A stretch of DNA of 64,000 bases, taken from contig JASWHV010000003.1 in the NCBI GenBank assembly GCA_030760725.1, positions 115,166,153-115,230,152 on the forward strand, written 5' to 3'. How positions within the stretch are numbered: the stretch's first letter is position 1; every line of letters begins with the position of its first letter. The position numbers and the translations under genes are program-made. The notes under the pieces are model-generated. The model was not told the origin of the DNA. It was given only the letters and a program-made list of their open reading frames with translations, and did not search any database. Source of the stretch: Neostapfia colusana (taxonomy: Eukaryota; Streptophyta; Magnoliopsida; Poales; Poaceae). Shown piece by piece: positions 1 to 12,620 of the stretch.

Positions 1-62
1 TTTTCCCACTTTGATTTTTTTTGGGAATCTCGGGACAAGATTCTTTTTAAGGGGGGGAGGGA
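1..62 (+). other. 3' end of a Gypsy internal region with polypurine tract
   Basis: The last internal bases of a plus-strand Gypsy element. The purine run at about 47-62 (AAGGGGGGGAGGGA) directly precedes a TGTGAAAG LTR start. The same arrangement, inverted, occurs at 8260-8277 and 12605-12620 next to the 3' LTRs of A and B, including the nearby ATCTCGGGACAAGATTC-like stretch. A PPT primes plus-strand DNA synthesis and marks the upstream edge of a 3' LTR. The LTR at 63 should therefore be a 3' LTR, although gag sequence follows it. Confidence 0.75.
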
Positions 63-3012
63 TGTGAAAGCCCAGTTTTACACAGTTGGTGTAGCATCCA
101 AAAAGGTGGAGGAAATTAAAATTTTAAAAACTTGGTGGCAACTAGTCACGTCCATATGATACTAGTGCAATTTCAAGTCTGAGCTTGCTACTTGGTTCCA
201 AATAATTCAAAAAGCCCTCATGCAAAATTCCATAATTTGGAAGCATGTTTGCTATTTAGTTCTAGGGTGACACCGAAAACCATTGGAATTTAAATTTGAA
301 TTTGGAATTTGAACCAAACTTGATCAAATGCAGCATTGAAGTCCAAAATTGAATTCGACATAGTTGATTTTGCTCCCATGCAAATATCTAGAATTTTCGG
401 ACAAAGTTTGGTTTGAGAATTAGACGATCAGAAACATTAAGAGGGGAAGAGAGAGGATGACATGTGGGGGCAGCTAGTCAGTCTCTCACGAGCACATCGG
501 TTTCCCGGTTTCTCTAGGCGGCCAACACCGCGATGCAGCGCGCCACGGCGATGCCTCTGTCTTAGGCCGAAGTCACCGTTTCACTCGGTGTGGTCATACT
601 CGAGCCGAGCGTCGCAGCAGTCGTGGTCTCTGCTCACTCGGTGAAGAAAACGCGCACGTCTACTACTCCTCTGTTTTTGCTGCCTGACCGAGAAATCGCC
701 ATTTCCTCTGATCTCTTTTCGTTAGTGTTTCTTCGGCTGAGCAGGGTCGCCGGCGGTACGGGGTGCTACTGTCCAGGCTAGGGGCAGCCGCGCTTCCTCT
801 CCAGATGTGATCGCAGCCCATTTTCTCCGAGCTACCGAAAGAACCGACGTCCGTCTACCCGAAAATTCAGTTCCAATGTGAAGTTATAGTATAATTGCTT
901 TAGCTCGAGGTTTCTACACAACCTAGCGCAGCTCCTTGACGAAAAATCGTCGGAAACCATCGAGAAATGAAGCCCTAAGCTGAGTTTTTCCGGCCGCCGA
1001 CGCACAACCCTAGCCGCACCATCGAGCTATACTTTGCATGGGTTTTTACCCATTATAGGATGCAAAAACATGCTTCTCACATCACCCTGGTGCTTGTTGT
1101 GCTTTCCCCAACCGGAATACTCTTCTCCAATGCTAGAGCGACGGCACCGTGGTGGAGTTTGCCGCTGCCGCCGTCGGGGAGGTATTTCCGGCCAATTAGC
1201 ACCGCCACCGAGCTTCCCAGAGTGTTCCTCGACGAGTTTTGGGCACGGGCGGTGAGATTTGATCCGTTTGGAGCACGGGGCAGCCATTCCGGCGAGTCAC
1301 CGCCGCTGCTCCGGCGAGGGGACTGTCCGGGCGCGAGGAAGACGATGGGGAGGTGTGTCCCACCTGTCAGTGACTCAGCCCAGGCACGGGATCGGGGTGC
1401 GGCACGGGATCGGGTGTGGATGCGCAGGTTAACTCCGTATCCCCCGGTGTTGCCGCAATTCCACTAGCCCGATTTAAAACAGTTGGCCCGGTTGCAGTTA
1501 TTTGAAATTTCCTATTAGCAAATAATTCCAGGAATTAGCTCATATTCTAAATTCAGTTATGCCTACTAGAATTGCTCCAAAAATTCCAAATAAATTATGG
1601 TAGAATCGTCATGTTCTAAACTTTACAGTGATGCAATTTCCTAAACATGAAAGTCCCAATATTTCTGTAATTAATTCCTTTGAGCTAATTGCTTTGGAAA
1701 TTAATTACCACTGTTCCTGCAATCAGAAAATTCTCAATTTTGGTCAGGACACTTCTTCGAATATCCTTGACCAACACTAAAAGTTTCAAGTTCATTAGAC
1801 TTTATTTACTGGGTCAAATAGCCTTCTAATCCTCAGCCTTCAATGGAAATACCCCAAAAATAAACAGGACCTTCTCAGCATTTCATATCAACTTCAAAAA
1901 TTCATATCTTCCTGTAGGTAGCTCCAAAAATGATGAAACAAATTTTGTTAGAACCATATAGAGCTGCTATAATTAGATATTCCACTTTTAGACATGTTAA
2001 AACTCCAGATTTGGGCTCAAAATTCAGAGAAGCCTCGTACTTGTGGGAATTTTAGAGACTACAAGATTCAATGACAGTTCTCCAAATTTTGCTCAGATCA
2101 TCTTTATAGAATCTAGTATCCACTGGAAAAAACCCAAAGCTCATTAAGGAACCTAAATAGCAGTAGCTGTGAATAGAAGTGTAGTTCTTATACTTCATTA
2201 GCACTTATACATATATTTTGCTACATTTCATATAGTGACCGAAGTTGAGGACATCACGGAGCCGTTGAACGTCCTCCCACCAGACGCTAACTTTCCCTTT
2301 GACCCGCAACCAGGCAAGCCCCGGTTTGCATTAATTACCTTTTGAAAATTTTTCATTTGTATCACTTATGTCGAGTTTGAATGGCTTACATTAGAGTTAA
2401 GGTGTTTGAAACCCACTTGCATGACTTTAGATCCTATGAAGGGTTGGGTAGTTTACAAAATCGACGAGTAGAGAATGCCATGCTAATGTTATTAGGATCT
2501 CAGTAGAAGTCGAGTAGTTAGAATATACACGCAAGCTAAGATTTTATCACATGACATGAAAAGAGGTAGAGAATGGCTTAAGAATGTGAAACTGAGGCCC
2601 AGCATGGGGGATAGGATGCAGTGAGCAGAGGTCTCACATGCGTAGCCCTGTTGGTGTCGATTGAGGACCGAGTCGTGTGTGGGCCTGCTGGACAAGTATC
2701 GAACAGTACCGGATGGCATACTGACATAAGCAGGAAATCAATGTAATTGGTTAACCTGGCTGCCAAGGCTTACCCAACCATTTTATAGGAGTGGGTTGAG
2801 GGTAGCAAGGGGTAAATATGCCAGTGGGCACAGACACGCTCCACGCGGGGACCTCCTGCCCATTACGGATGGACCGGTTCGTCATTTGGGTTTCCTTTGA
2901 AAGGTTGCTGCATTCAACAGAGTAGGAAGGTGTGAAGCACCACACTTCTGATAGTGGCTGTATGTTACGTGTTATCCGGTGTCTCCTGATTGCAATCACT
3001 GTTCCTCATATT
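63..3012 (+). repeat. Truncated LTR of element D
   Basis: Starts TGTGAAAGCCC right after a PPT. From about 2230 to 3010 it matches the reverse complement of B's LTRs, for example the stretch around CAACCAGGCAAGCCCCGGTTTGC near 2310 against 9975-10005, and TCTCCTGATTGCAATCAC near 2985 against 9300-9320. Similarity is lost at about 3012, before the expected LTR end, so roughly the last 700 bases of the LTR are missing when compared with B. The GC-rich part at 450-1470 gives short spurious ORFs. Confidence 0.75.
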
Positions 3013-3059
3013 AATGTCATTTCCTTTATTTCTAATCGCTGCATGTATAGGTCCCGACA

Positions 3060-3765
3060 TTCCTTCACCTGCAGCAAGGAAACAGGAACGCACTGGAGTA
3101 TGCCCGTGTGTTCAATGATCTCGCGCTCTATGCTTCCTATCACACCGATAAGGATGACAAGAGGCGGGACTACTTTTACCAGGGGCTAAATCCGTTCCTG
3201 AAGGACAAGCTGGTGATGTTCAATTGCGGCAGCCTCAATGAAATGATTGATGCTGCGATTGTATCATAGGACTCTGGCAAGGAGTTGGCGGCAGCGGACC
3301 AGAAGCACAACATGCCACAAAGCAGCAGAGAGGGAGGTGGTCCTCCTAGAAATATCGGATGGCGTATCGCTCACCATCGGGTCAACGCTGGCAGCCACCA
3401 CAGCGACCGATGCAATTCAGCAATCAGCCGTATTCACCACCGGCATTCCGACTGCCATTACCAACACCTCCGCAACAACAACAGCAGCAGCGGGCGATGC
3501 CACGTGCGTTTGCACCTCAGCAGTGCATGCCGGGCTTTCGTTCCCCAAGCACCGGCCAGCCATCAACCACATGTTTCAAGTGCGGTCGCCAGGGGAATTT
3601 CGCCAATAACTGCCCCGAGAAGCAAGGCAGCGGAATAGCACCACCGTTTCCAGGGAGGAATCAGCTGCGTAATCCCATGAATGTGCGGCGGGCAAACCCT
3701 AAGCCAGGCACTGTCCACCAAGTCGCCATAGAGGACGTGCCGGAGGAGAACCCTTACTTGCGGGT
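3060..3765 (+). pseudogene. gag: Element D gag remnant
   Basis: Gag packages the element RNA in virus-like particles. Frame 3060 reads the C-terminal half of a plant Gypsy gag domain (LQQGNRNALEYARVFNDL, then YFYQGLNPFLKDKLV). It hits TAG at 3267-3269, continues in the same frame to about 3355, then shifts frame. A Q/P-rich linker follows, then a CCHC-type zinc knuckle at 3572-3613. The knuckle reads CFKCGRQGNFANNC, so the zinc-binding His is Asn. The N-terminal half of gag and its start codon are deleted. Element A's gag is the closest relative in this window. Confidence 0.8.
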
Positions 3766-4564
3766 ATGTTCCAACTCCACAAACATCCCGCCATAGTGTT
3801 ATTTGATTTGGGTGCCACGCGTAATTTCATTAGCCAAGCTTATATTGCTAAGCACAGTTTGCAAATACTACCCACTGAGAGTCCATATTTGATCTGTTCA
3901 CCGGGTGGTAAAATTTTATCAAGCATGATGGTTCAAAATGCACATTGTGCCTAGGGGGTAGAGTATACCCTACGTCTCTCATAGCTTTAGAGGGACAAAA
4001 GGTCGATGTCATCTTAGGTATATCGTGGTTAACCCGCCACGGTGCTGTTTTAGACACCGTCCTACGAGTCGTGCATTTGCATCCGGAGATGCATGAGTCT
4101 CATTCATTATTTCTGGACAGCCCAGAAATAAAACTTCCATCTGTATACCAGTCCACCACCATCAGATTGGAAGATATTCCAGTAGTCTGTGAGTTCCCTG
4201 ACGTGTTCCCAGATGATTTACCGGGTATACCACCCGACCGAGATGTGGAGTTCAAGATTGAACTTGCACCGGGAACAATGCCAATATCCCAAAGGTCGTA
4301 CAAGATGGAGCCAAAGGAATTAATGGAGTTAAAAACGCAGTTGACGAACCTGCTGGAAAAGGGGTTTGTTAGACGAGCTCCTCGCCATGGGGCTGTTCGG
4401 CATTATTTGTGAAGAAGAAAGATGTAACGTTGCTGCTTTGCGTGGACTATCGTCCACTAAATGCCGTTATGATGAAGAACATGTACCCGTTGCCATGGAT
4501 CGACATGTTGTTTGATCAGTTGGTCGAAGCAAAAATCTTTTCCAAGAAGGATTTAAGATCTGGG
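3766..4564 (+). pseudogene. pol: Element D protease and N-terminal reverse transcriptase remnant
   Basis: Three frames are needed. About 3766-3954 encodes the aspartic protease core, where the active site reads DLGATRNF (the family has D-[ST]-G-A, so the Ser/Thr is Leu). About 3945-4412 encodes the protease tail (VILGISWLTRHGAVLD) and the linker into RT (PDVFPDDLPGIPPDRDVEF). About 4409-4564 encodes RT fingers (CVDYRPLNAV, then FSKKDLRSG). The gene is cut by the LTR of A, before the catalytic FxDD motif. With frame breaks and an altered protease site it is clearly dead. Confidence 0.85.
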
Positions 4565-7500
4565 TGTGACGGACCAAAATCCGTACTCCCAGGATCTCAG
4601 AGGGTGGTGCCGCTCGATGTGACACCCGACAACACACATCATAAGGCAACCATTGTATTACATTGAAAACAAACTGAATATGTACAAAAGGTAGTACAGA
4701 CCTTCAGTTTTTGCAACTAATTACAGAGTTCTACAGCGGAAGCTAATTTTTATAACTCACGCCCACCTAACTAGCAAAAGTCGGTTGTCAATCCCTACTG
4801 ACAACCCACACTAGCTACACTCATCTTCAGCTTGGCGTGTACGGCTCCCACTCAGCCATGGTCCCCGACGGAGGGTAGCCCTCGCCGGTGGACTTGTACC
4901 CCGAGTCCGTGGGGTACTCCTCACCTGCAAACACTCATAGGAGCATCCGTGAGCAAGATGGCTCAGCAAGTCTTAACTGACGCTCCTACACATGAAACTC
5001 TACATGCAGGTCATAACGAAGATGGGATGGTAAATTGCAGCAAACGGACATGCCTACAAGTTCATCCTTAATTCATATTTTAGACACAAATTAACGGTTC
5101 GGTAATCTGAAATTTAGTGAGCAATATTTGGTGGCACACATGTAGCAATACAAGTTATTCATAACAGCAATATTGAATCATATCATTTCATATGTTAACC
5201 TACGTCACGACTAATTACCAAGTGGTAATCATCACCACGAGGGACGGCGAGTCGACTCGATATACACCTGCAGGGATACCCGAAGAGCACGTCACGTACG
5301 CCCACCCGTGGAGCTGCACAGCACGCTCACTCAATGTCGTACGGGACAACCTTTCACCAAACAGCCAAAACGTCGAACCGGTTGCACCCAAACGGACAGG
5401 AGGTTCCCTACACGGAGCATCTCTCTATGCCCGTTAGCGGATTTCCACCTTGCTGCCCTCAACTTACACCTATAAATAGGTGCGTTATGCCTCAACATTT
5501 GGAGGTATAGGTTACATCAGTTTATCAGGGCCCACATATCCAATATGCCTTCGCCGCACACGGATCGGTCCTCAATCGACACGGACATGGCTGCGCCCAC
5601 AAGACTTCCTCTTGCTGCGCCCTAGCCCCTGCCTAGCGTCTTGTTGGAATCATCTGGTTATGCATTTGGGTTTTCATCCATCCTACACCTAATGCACATA
5701 AACACCTCAAGCTAAATGCATATATAAAGCAAAACTTTATAAACTTTTGTTAAATACAAAACGGGGCTTGCCTTGTTGCTGCTGGTCGGATGTTAGTGCC
5801 TCGTCCTGAAGTAGGAAGTCTAAAACTTCTGGGGTCTCTTCGCCTTCAACGACTACACGTAAGTACATTAATGATATGTCAATTTAAATGCAACGTTTAA
5901 ATTTAGTATGTAAAGACTGTAACTCTAGCTAGACATCCCATTTGGCTCTTAAATTGTTATGGTGGCTTGGTAAGCACCTAATCAGAGACTTGACCAAATT
6001 ACATTTCAACCTAAGCTAATTTGAGCTCTGCACAAATAAAATCCTAAATGGTCATTACTAGAGCTTCGATGGATTTCCAGGGATTTTCATGGGTCAAACC
6101 AATACTTTCTGGAAACTAGAGTTTGAGATGGTTCTAATGGATTTGGTCTCATGTAATTTGAATAATCGTAGAGGATGTTATGCCCTAATCAAGATTTGAG
6201 AAAAATTGAAAAATGTTTCTGTACATTTTTCTATTTTCTCAGGGCAGTTCACTTAATCACACCATTAGGGGAACTAAATGAACTTGGATGGATCTGAAAT
6301 TTTTCTTGTAACTAAAGGATTTTTCAAATGAACATCCAAGCCAAATTTCAGAATTTTCTATAAAAGAATCCTCCAGATAAAATTCCCAACAGTTTAAACT
6401 TGAGGGAATTAATTCTGGAAAAAGAATAAGTTTCATGAGCTGAAACTTGTTTTGCTGGATAGTACATGCAGAGCTGAATCCAAAAAAAATTGGTTTACCC
6501 AATTTGGAGCTTCCTAGTCAGAGATATGGGTTTATTAAGTTTGGGTAAAAGTCTAAAAATGGGCTCTGTTTATTTTTTCCTATTTTTCAGAGTCATAAAG
6601 GATGGACACCACATTTGGCCAAGCAACTGAGGTCCAATGCCTCTGAAATTTTTACTGGAGTTCCAGGATTTTTGACAATGTCCTGTCCAAATTTGGGAAT
6701 TTTCCAATAAACAGAACTCCTGTAATAAATCCTACAAGATTTTTGTTATATGAATTAATGAGCCAAATCCAAGGATTTTCATAAACATTTGGATGTAACC
6801 CTTGATAGTACTCACTGAGAGGAATCCAGTGAAATTTATTTGACAATTTTTAGATGTTCCTACTAAGAGTTATGAGTAAATGAAGTTTGAACTAAATCTG
6901 TAAAATGAGGAAAAGTTTAAACTCTTGCGCGCGGCCCCATTCCACAGCTTCTTCTTCCTCGCGCGCGGCAACAGTCGGGCAGTGGCGCTCTCCGACGGGC
7001 TCCACAAAAACTGCCTTTCTGGCCTTCCCTTGCCCCCTAACTCGCCGCCCCTCCCTTTAGGAGCATGGGGAACTCATCCCCGGGGTCGGCCGATGCCCCC
7101 GACCACTGGAAATGGGTCGGCGACGAGTGGCGGCGGCAGCTAACATTCGGCGGCGTCGCACTCCTTCCACAGTGGCTCAAACTCTTTGGTTCTTGTTCAT
7201 AGAGCACCGTGGGGGTCCCTCATCACCGGCATGACCTCAAATCAGCTCAAAGGTGGCTGCAAATGTGAGTTCATCGGCGACCTAGGGCCAAATTCGGTGC
7301 CGGCTCAAAATTCTCTAAGTACAGCGCCAAAACTCGATGAAATTCGATGGTTCTTGATCCTAGAGGAGCGTGGGAGTGTCTAGATCATGTTTGTAGATCA
7401 GCCTAAGTGATGGTGGAATGATTACGATGAATTTTGAAGGTTTGTGCGGCTCGGTCTTATGAAGACCGAAGCACTCAACGGCAAAATTCTCCACCGATCG

Positions 7501-8259
7501 TGCAAAAGAGAAGGGGAGGTCAGCACGGTTGTGTTCATCACCTTAGGGCGGACCTTTTTCATGTAGCTCGTCAGGCACGAGAACGCTTGTAGCGCGTGAT
7601 CGCCGGGGAACAGAGAGTAGGGTGTCGGTGAGGTTCTTTGGCTATCGAGGGAGGAAACCGTGGAGAGCGAGGACCGGCTCACGTGGGAAAGCAACGTGCT
7701 TCACTCGGCATTCTTAGCCATGAAGCAGGAGCTGGTGCTGTGTGGGGATCAGTTGGCGGCGTGGTCGGGAGGTGACTCGCGGCTGCGTTCGGCTGCCCGA
7801 GTGAGGAACAGAGGATGCTTCGGGGGTAAGTCTACTGACAAGTGGGCCCCATTTCTCCCCTCTTCTTTTCTTTCCAATTCCATTTGAATTAGCAAACGAG
7901 CCCCAAATTTGGTAGAAACTGGAGGGTAGGCCAAAAGACATGTGAGGAGCACAACAGTGCACTGAAATTTGAATTTCGGTGAAGTTAGAATTTGAAACTG
8001 AAATTTAAATTCAAATTCGAACTGTCGTCCGTTTTAATTCCAACAAATAGGAAATAATTTCTAAATGAACTGAAAATTTGTTGGGCTATTATCGGATGTT
8101 TGGAGAACCAAATGGTAGATTTAGGTTTCCATGTTTGGACATTTTTGCACGTTTGCTTTAGCATTTGGCGCTCCCACCGTTGTATTGAAAATTTTAAATT
8201 CCCTCTTATTTTTTCGGTGTGACTTGCAGCTCCACTTGCTAGAATTTTGGGATTTCACA
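4565..8259 (-). repeat. Element A 3' LTR
   Basis: 3695 bp, bounded by TGTGACGGACC at 4565 and TTTCACA at 8259, next to the inverted PPT. Against solo LTR G (34916-38845) it lacks about 190 bp near 5655. That segment in G holds the ACTCGACTTGTACC stretch at about 36085. A TATAAATAG sequence lies on the plus strand at 5471-5479, antisense to the element. The stretch 6900-7880 is GC-rich and produces only shadow ORFs. Confidence 0.9.
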
Positions 8260-8277
8260 TCCCTCCCCCCTTAAAAG
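8260..8277 (-). other. Element A polypurine tract
   Basis: Read on the minus strand, TTTTAAGGGGGGAGGGA directly abuts the LTR start (TGTGAAATCCC). It is preceded by AATCTCAGGACGAGATTC, the same neighbourhood as in B and D. It would prime plus-strand synthesis. Confidence 0.85.
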
Positions 8278-8324
8278 AATCTCGTCCTGAGATTACAAAA
8301 GAAGAGACAAATATTTAAGAGGAA

Positions 8325-8555
8325 TTACCCGTGATGAGATGCCAAGAAGTCTGGGTAGTTTGAGCGAAGGAACTCCTCGCTCTCCCATGTCGCTTCCTCA
8401 GCAGTGTGGTTGCTCCACAATATCTTATAAAACCACAGCATTCGATTACGCGTGGTCCGGGCCTTCTCATCAATAACTGCCACCGGATATTCAGCATAAG
8501 TCAAATCCAGTTGTAGCTCGCCAATGTCTTTGGTGGGAACAGTAGCCGTATACTT
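8325..8555 (-). pseudogene. pol: Element A pol C-terminus (chromodomain)
   Basis: The open frame carries the tail of a chromovirus integrase. TYAEYPVAVIDEKARTTRN is the first chromodomain strand region, followed by KILWSNHTAEEATWESE and the final helix LRSNYPDF. This matches the chromodomain of B (12650-12840). Chromodomains in this lineage are thought to steer integration toward chromatin marks. The upstream part of pol is missing: at 8556 the frame runs into the LTR of B, and the preceding integrase core is absent at the other flank too. Confidence 0.85.
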
Positions 8556-11500
8556 TGTGGGGACTACCCGTGGTTCACCCACTTTGGGATCGCAGAGGGT
8601 GGTGCCGTGCGATGGGGGACCCAACAGCACACAAGAAAACAATATGAACAACATGCGAACTTTTATTTGATATAAAAACAGCGGAAGTCTTTTACAAAAT
8701 TAAGTATACAGCGGAAGTAATATACATACCTACTCTCTTATGCTAAATAAGCAAAAGTGCAGTCGTCCAACCCAGGGACGCTACACACTAGCAACATTCA
8801 ACCGGAAATCATGGCGGCGTGCAGGGCTCCAGCTCAGCCGTGTACCCCGACGGGGGCACCGCCTCGTCCTCGGACCCCTCCTCATAGCTCTCACCTGCAC
8901 ACAGCTCAAATATTGCAACCGTGAGCATGATGGCTCAGCAAGGCTTAACCGACAACCCTAGTCATGGAACTCTACATGCAGGGATGTGTAATATAGGAAA
9001 AATACTTTGCAATAAAGACACGGCTACAAGTTGATCCTTACTTTAAGTTTTATAGCAGCAATTTCATGAGCCTTAGGCAGCCCTCACATCAGAAGTCCAC
9101 AATCAAACAAGAAACACTTTCCTCTGATGTGGTGATGCCCAAAGTGGAAAATAAACTTAATTAGCTCTACATCTGCAGCAGACATGGTTTCCAAACATTA
9201 ATAGTTCATCACAGCATATTATCAATCATCTGTCTTATTTCACTTCTTACTAAGTCACAGAACAGTGAACAAGCGGTACTCAAATAACCACGAGGGACGG
9301 TGATTGCAATCAGGAGACACCCGGACAATACGTGACATACACCCACTTTTAGAAGCGTGATTCCACACCCCTCCTACTCTGTTGTATGCAACAACCTTTC
9401 AAAGGAAAGCCAAATGCCAAACCGGTCCATCCGTATCGGGCAGGAGGTCCCCGTGTGGAGCGTGACTGTGCCCACCGACAGATTTACACCTTGCTAACCT
9501 CAACACACTCCTATAAAACGGCTGGGTAAGCCTCGGCACCCAGGTTAACCAATTACATCGGTTTCCTACTTATGTCAGTATGCCATCCGGTACTGTTCGA
9601 TACTTGTTCAGCAGGCCCGCACGCGACTCGGTCCTCAATCGACACCAACAGGGCTACACACGTGAGACCTCCGCTCACTGCATCCTGTCCCCCCTGCTGG
9701 GTCTCATTTTCACCACTCTTAAGCCATTTTCTACTCTGACCATACCGTGTGATAAAACCTCACCTCGCGAGTAGATTCCAACTACTCGACTTCTATCGAG
9801 ATCCTAAGCATATTAGCACGGCATTCTCTACTCGTCGAGTCTGTAAACTACCCAACCCTTCATAGGATTTAAAGTCATGCAAGTGGGGTTTTGAACACCT
9901 TAACTCTAATGCAAGGATTTCAACCTAGACATAAGTGATACAAATGAAAACTTTGTAAAAGGTACATAAATGCAAACCGGGGCTTGCCTGGTTGCGAGTC
10001 ACAAGGAAAGTTAGCTTCAGGTGGGAGGATGTCCAACGGCTCCGGTGCGTCCTCAACTTCGGTCACTAAATGAAGTGTAGCAAAATATATGTATAAGTGT
10101 TAAGGACTTATAAGAATTAAAGTTCTATTTATAGCTACTACGATGTAGGGTCCTTAATTGGCTTTGGGATTTTTCCAGTGGATATTAGACCCTCTAAGGA
10201 TGATCTGAGCAGAACTTGGAGAAATTTCATTGCACCTTGTGGTCTCCAAAATTTCCACAAGCACAAGGCTTCTCTGAATTTATAGCCCAAAGCAGGAGCT
10301 TTGACATGGATAATAGTGGAAGATATAATTAGGGTAGGTCTTAATGGTTCTAAAAAAATTTGTTTCACCATTTTTGGAGCTACCAACAGGAAGATATGAA
10401 TTTTTGAAGTTGGACAGATGTTCCGAAAAGTTTCTGTTTAGAATTTGAATTTCAAAATAAAGGCTGAACTTTGGAAGGTAATTTGGCGTACCAAATGAAC
10501 TCCAATAAGGCTCAAATTTTTAAAGTAGACCACTAATATCATGAGGAATCTTCTGGCCAAATTTGAAGAAATTTCATAACAGGGATCTTCTCGAATTAAT
10601 TTCCAAATATTTAATTTTGATGAATTTTGGAGATATTTCCAGGGATATGCAGATCAATTTATTTGCATTTCTGCAAAGTACTTATTGAGAGGAATCTAGC
10701 AAAATTTGTTTCACAAATTTTGGACTTTCCTACTGAAAGTTATGGTCATTTGAAGTTTGCACTAAATCAGAAAAATGAAGAAATGTTTAAATTCTGGCCG
10801 TGGACCCCACCCGTGGCGCTATCCACTCAGACGACGGCAACACCGAGGCCACAGGGTTATTTCCCGTGCATCCGCACCCGATCCGGTGCCACAGGCCAAT
10901 CCCCATGCGGATACAGAGGCTGACCGGTGGGACCCGGCCCTCCTTCGTCTAACTCGCGCTGCCCACGCCTCCCGCAGCAGCGCACGCCGGCAAGGCTCGC
11001 CGGGACGGAGTTCCCGTGGTCCAAACTTCACCAAACTTGCCGCCTGTGTGTTTTACACAGTGCTAAACACGATGATGGGGTCGAGAGCGGATGACAACAG
11101 CCGGAATAGTGCTCGCACCGGCGGCCATGGCGAACTCCACTTCGGCGACTTCGTTCTCACTCGACAGTGGGTCTTTCAGGCTAGGGTTTGCTCTAAAAGC
11201 ACCAGTGACGCATGGACAATTTTGACCCATAGCCCGCTCTCCATGAAAACCACCGGAGATGGGACCTCACCGGCGACCCGAGCCCGCAAAACGACGGCGG
11301 CGACAAAAACTCGAAGAACTCCTCCAGTCCTTGATGGTTTCTAGCACCGTTTGAGCAAGAAGGCCGTAGGGATTTAGCAAAGCTTCTCCTAGACCAGAAT
11401 GAGTGCTAGGTACTTCTGCGCGACGAACTTGATCGTAGACCGAAAGGCGTCGCTATAAACTAGGGTTTGGTAAAACCTAAAATTCTCACTACCCGCTTGA

Positions 11501-12604
11501 TCAATTGACATGAAGCTTTCGGCAACATGATCTACGGACAACAACGCACCTTTCTTGTGTATAGAAGGGGCGGTGAAACCAGCCGTAGCATGCTGTCCAC
11601 GGTGAACCGAATGTGGTTCTGCCGGGGCAACTCCGAACGTCGGCGCCAAGTTCTGGTTTGCACGTAGCACGAGCTAGGAAACTTAGGTATGAGAATGGTG
11701 GATGCTGGAGCACGGACTCACGCTTCTTTTTGCTGCTTGGAGCTCGATCACCCGAGCTCAGGCGACTGTGTGCGAGGAAGGAACAGAAATGGCGCCGGGG
11801 AAGTTTTTCGCGGGAGAGAGCGGAGGGAGCGGCGAGCAACCGAGAGAAGCGAAGGAGGAATTCGGTGCTGCGACCGTGTCGTATTGAAGCGGATGATGAC
11901 CGAGGAAACAAGGAGGTGGTGCGGCGGAGTCCTCGGGAGCGGGTTGCGCTGGGAGCTGGCGACGTCTCGGCGATCGTTTGACGAGGAACAGAGACGGTTA
12001 AGGCATATGGGTGGCTGACAATGGGGTCCCACCCCCTCTATTTTTAATCCAATTTCCCACTGATATTTTTCCCACAGCTACTCAAAATTTAATGCTATGC
12101 TTTGCCTCAAAGTTAAGGTTTGAAAAGGTTGAATTCAAATGATTTAAATTGTGGTGTGGAGTTTTAATTGTGTTTGGTCATTTGAATTGGAATTTAAATT
12201 CTCCCTTTAGCATTATTCCAGAAACATAGCAAACCAACTCCAAAGTTTCTGATTTTTGGCATGGCTGCTAATTCAAATGTGGAGAACACATTTGTGGAGC
12301 CAAATTTGCAAATTGAGGAAATTGGGATTTGAATCTGAATTTTAAATTCAGATTAGAGGGCTTCCTCCTTTAATCCTAAACAAATACTAAAACCCCTCCA
12401 AATGAGCTGAAATTTGGATGGTTGAATATTTGAAATGTGAAGACCCAAGTTATGAATTTAGATTTCCATGTTTGGAAGTTTTTGGGAAGTTTGAATTCTC
12501 ACTTTGAACTTACACCGTTATAATTCAAAGTTTTAATTCCCCTCATTTTTCCTAAGTGTACATGTGTTGAAATTCTTTCTACCACTTTTTTTGGGGATTT
12601 TACA
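8556..12604 (-). repeat. Element B 3' LTR
   Basis: 4049 bp from TGTGGGGACTACC to GGGGATTTTACA, next to an inverted PPT. Its first and last parts match B's 5' LTR well, but the centre (about 10430-10800) does not match the counterpart at 46490-46870. Short ORFs in 10775-12032 lie in GC-rich LTR sequence and show no conserved domain. Confidence 0.85.
10125..10134 (-). promoter_or_regulatory. Candidate TATA box in B 3' LTR
   Basis: CTATAAATAG read on the minus strand, in the sense of the element, about 2.47 kb from the LTR start. The counterpart in the 5' LTR (about 31906-31915) has decayed to a TATGAATAG-like form, and F inserted within a few bases of it. It is placed by motif alone. Confidence 0.4.
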
Positions 12605-12620
12605 TCCCTCCCCCCTTAAA
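12605..12620 (-). other. Element B polypurine tract
   Basis: Minus-strand TTTAAGGGGGGGAGGGA immediately upstream of the LTR start TGTAAAATCCCC, with GAATCTCCGGACGAGATTC just before it. The same layout flanks A and D. Confidence 0.85.

Larger units (their letters stand above)
63..4564 (+). mobile_element. Element D: truncated Gypsy element, oldest layer
   Basis: A plus-strand Ty3/Gypsy remnant holding an LTR without its 3' end, a gag missing its N-terminus, then protease and the start of reverse transcriptase. It stops inside the RT motif KKDLRSG at 4564, where the LTR of element A begins (TGTGACGG). The rest of its pol should lie beyond the right edge of the window. No primer binding site is present: the LTR 3' end, leader and gag start are all deleted at about 3012-3059. 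The LTR is related to those of B, A and G. Confidence 0.8.

Noticed and set aside
10775..12032. Several overlapping ORFs on both strands in B's 3' LTR
   Set aside because: They are in the GC-rich centre of an LTR, overlap each other on both strands, and are not kept in the other LTR or in A and G.
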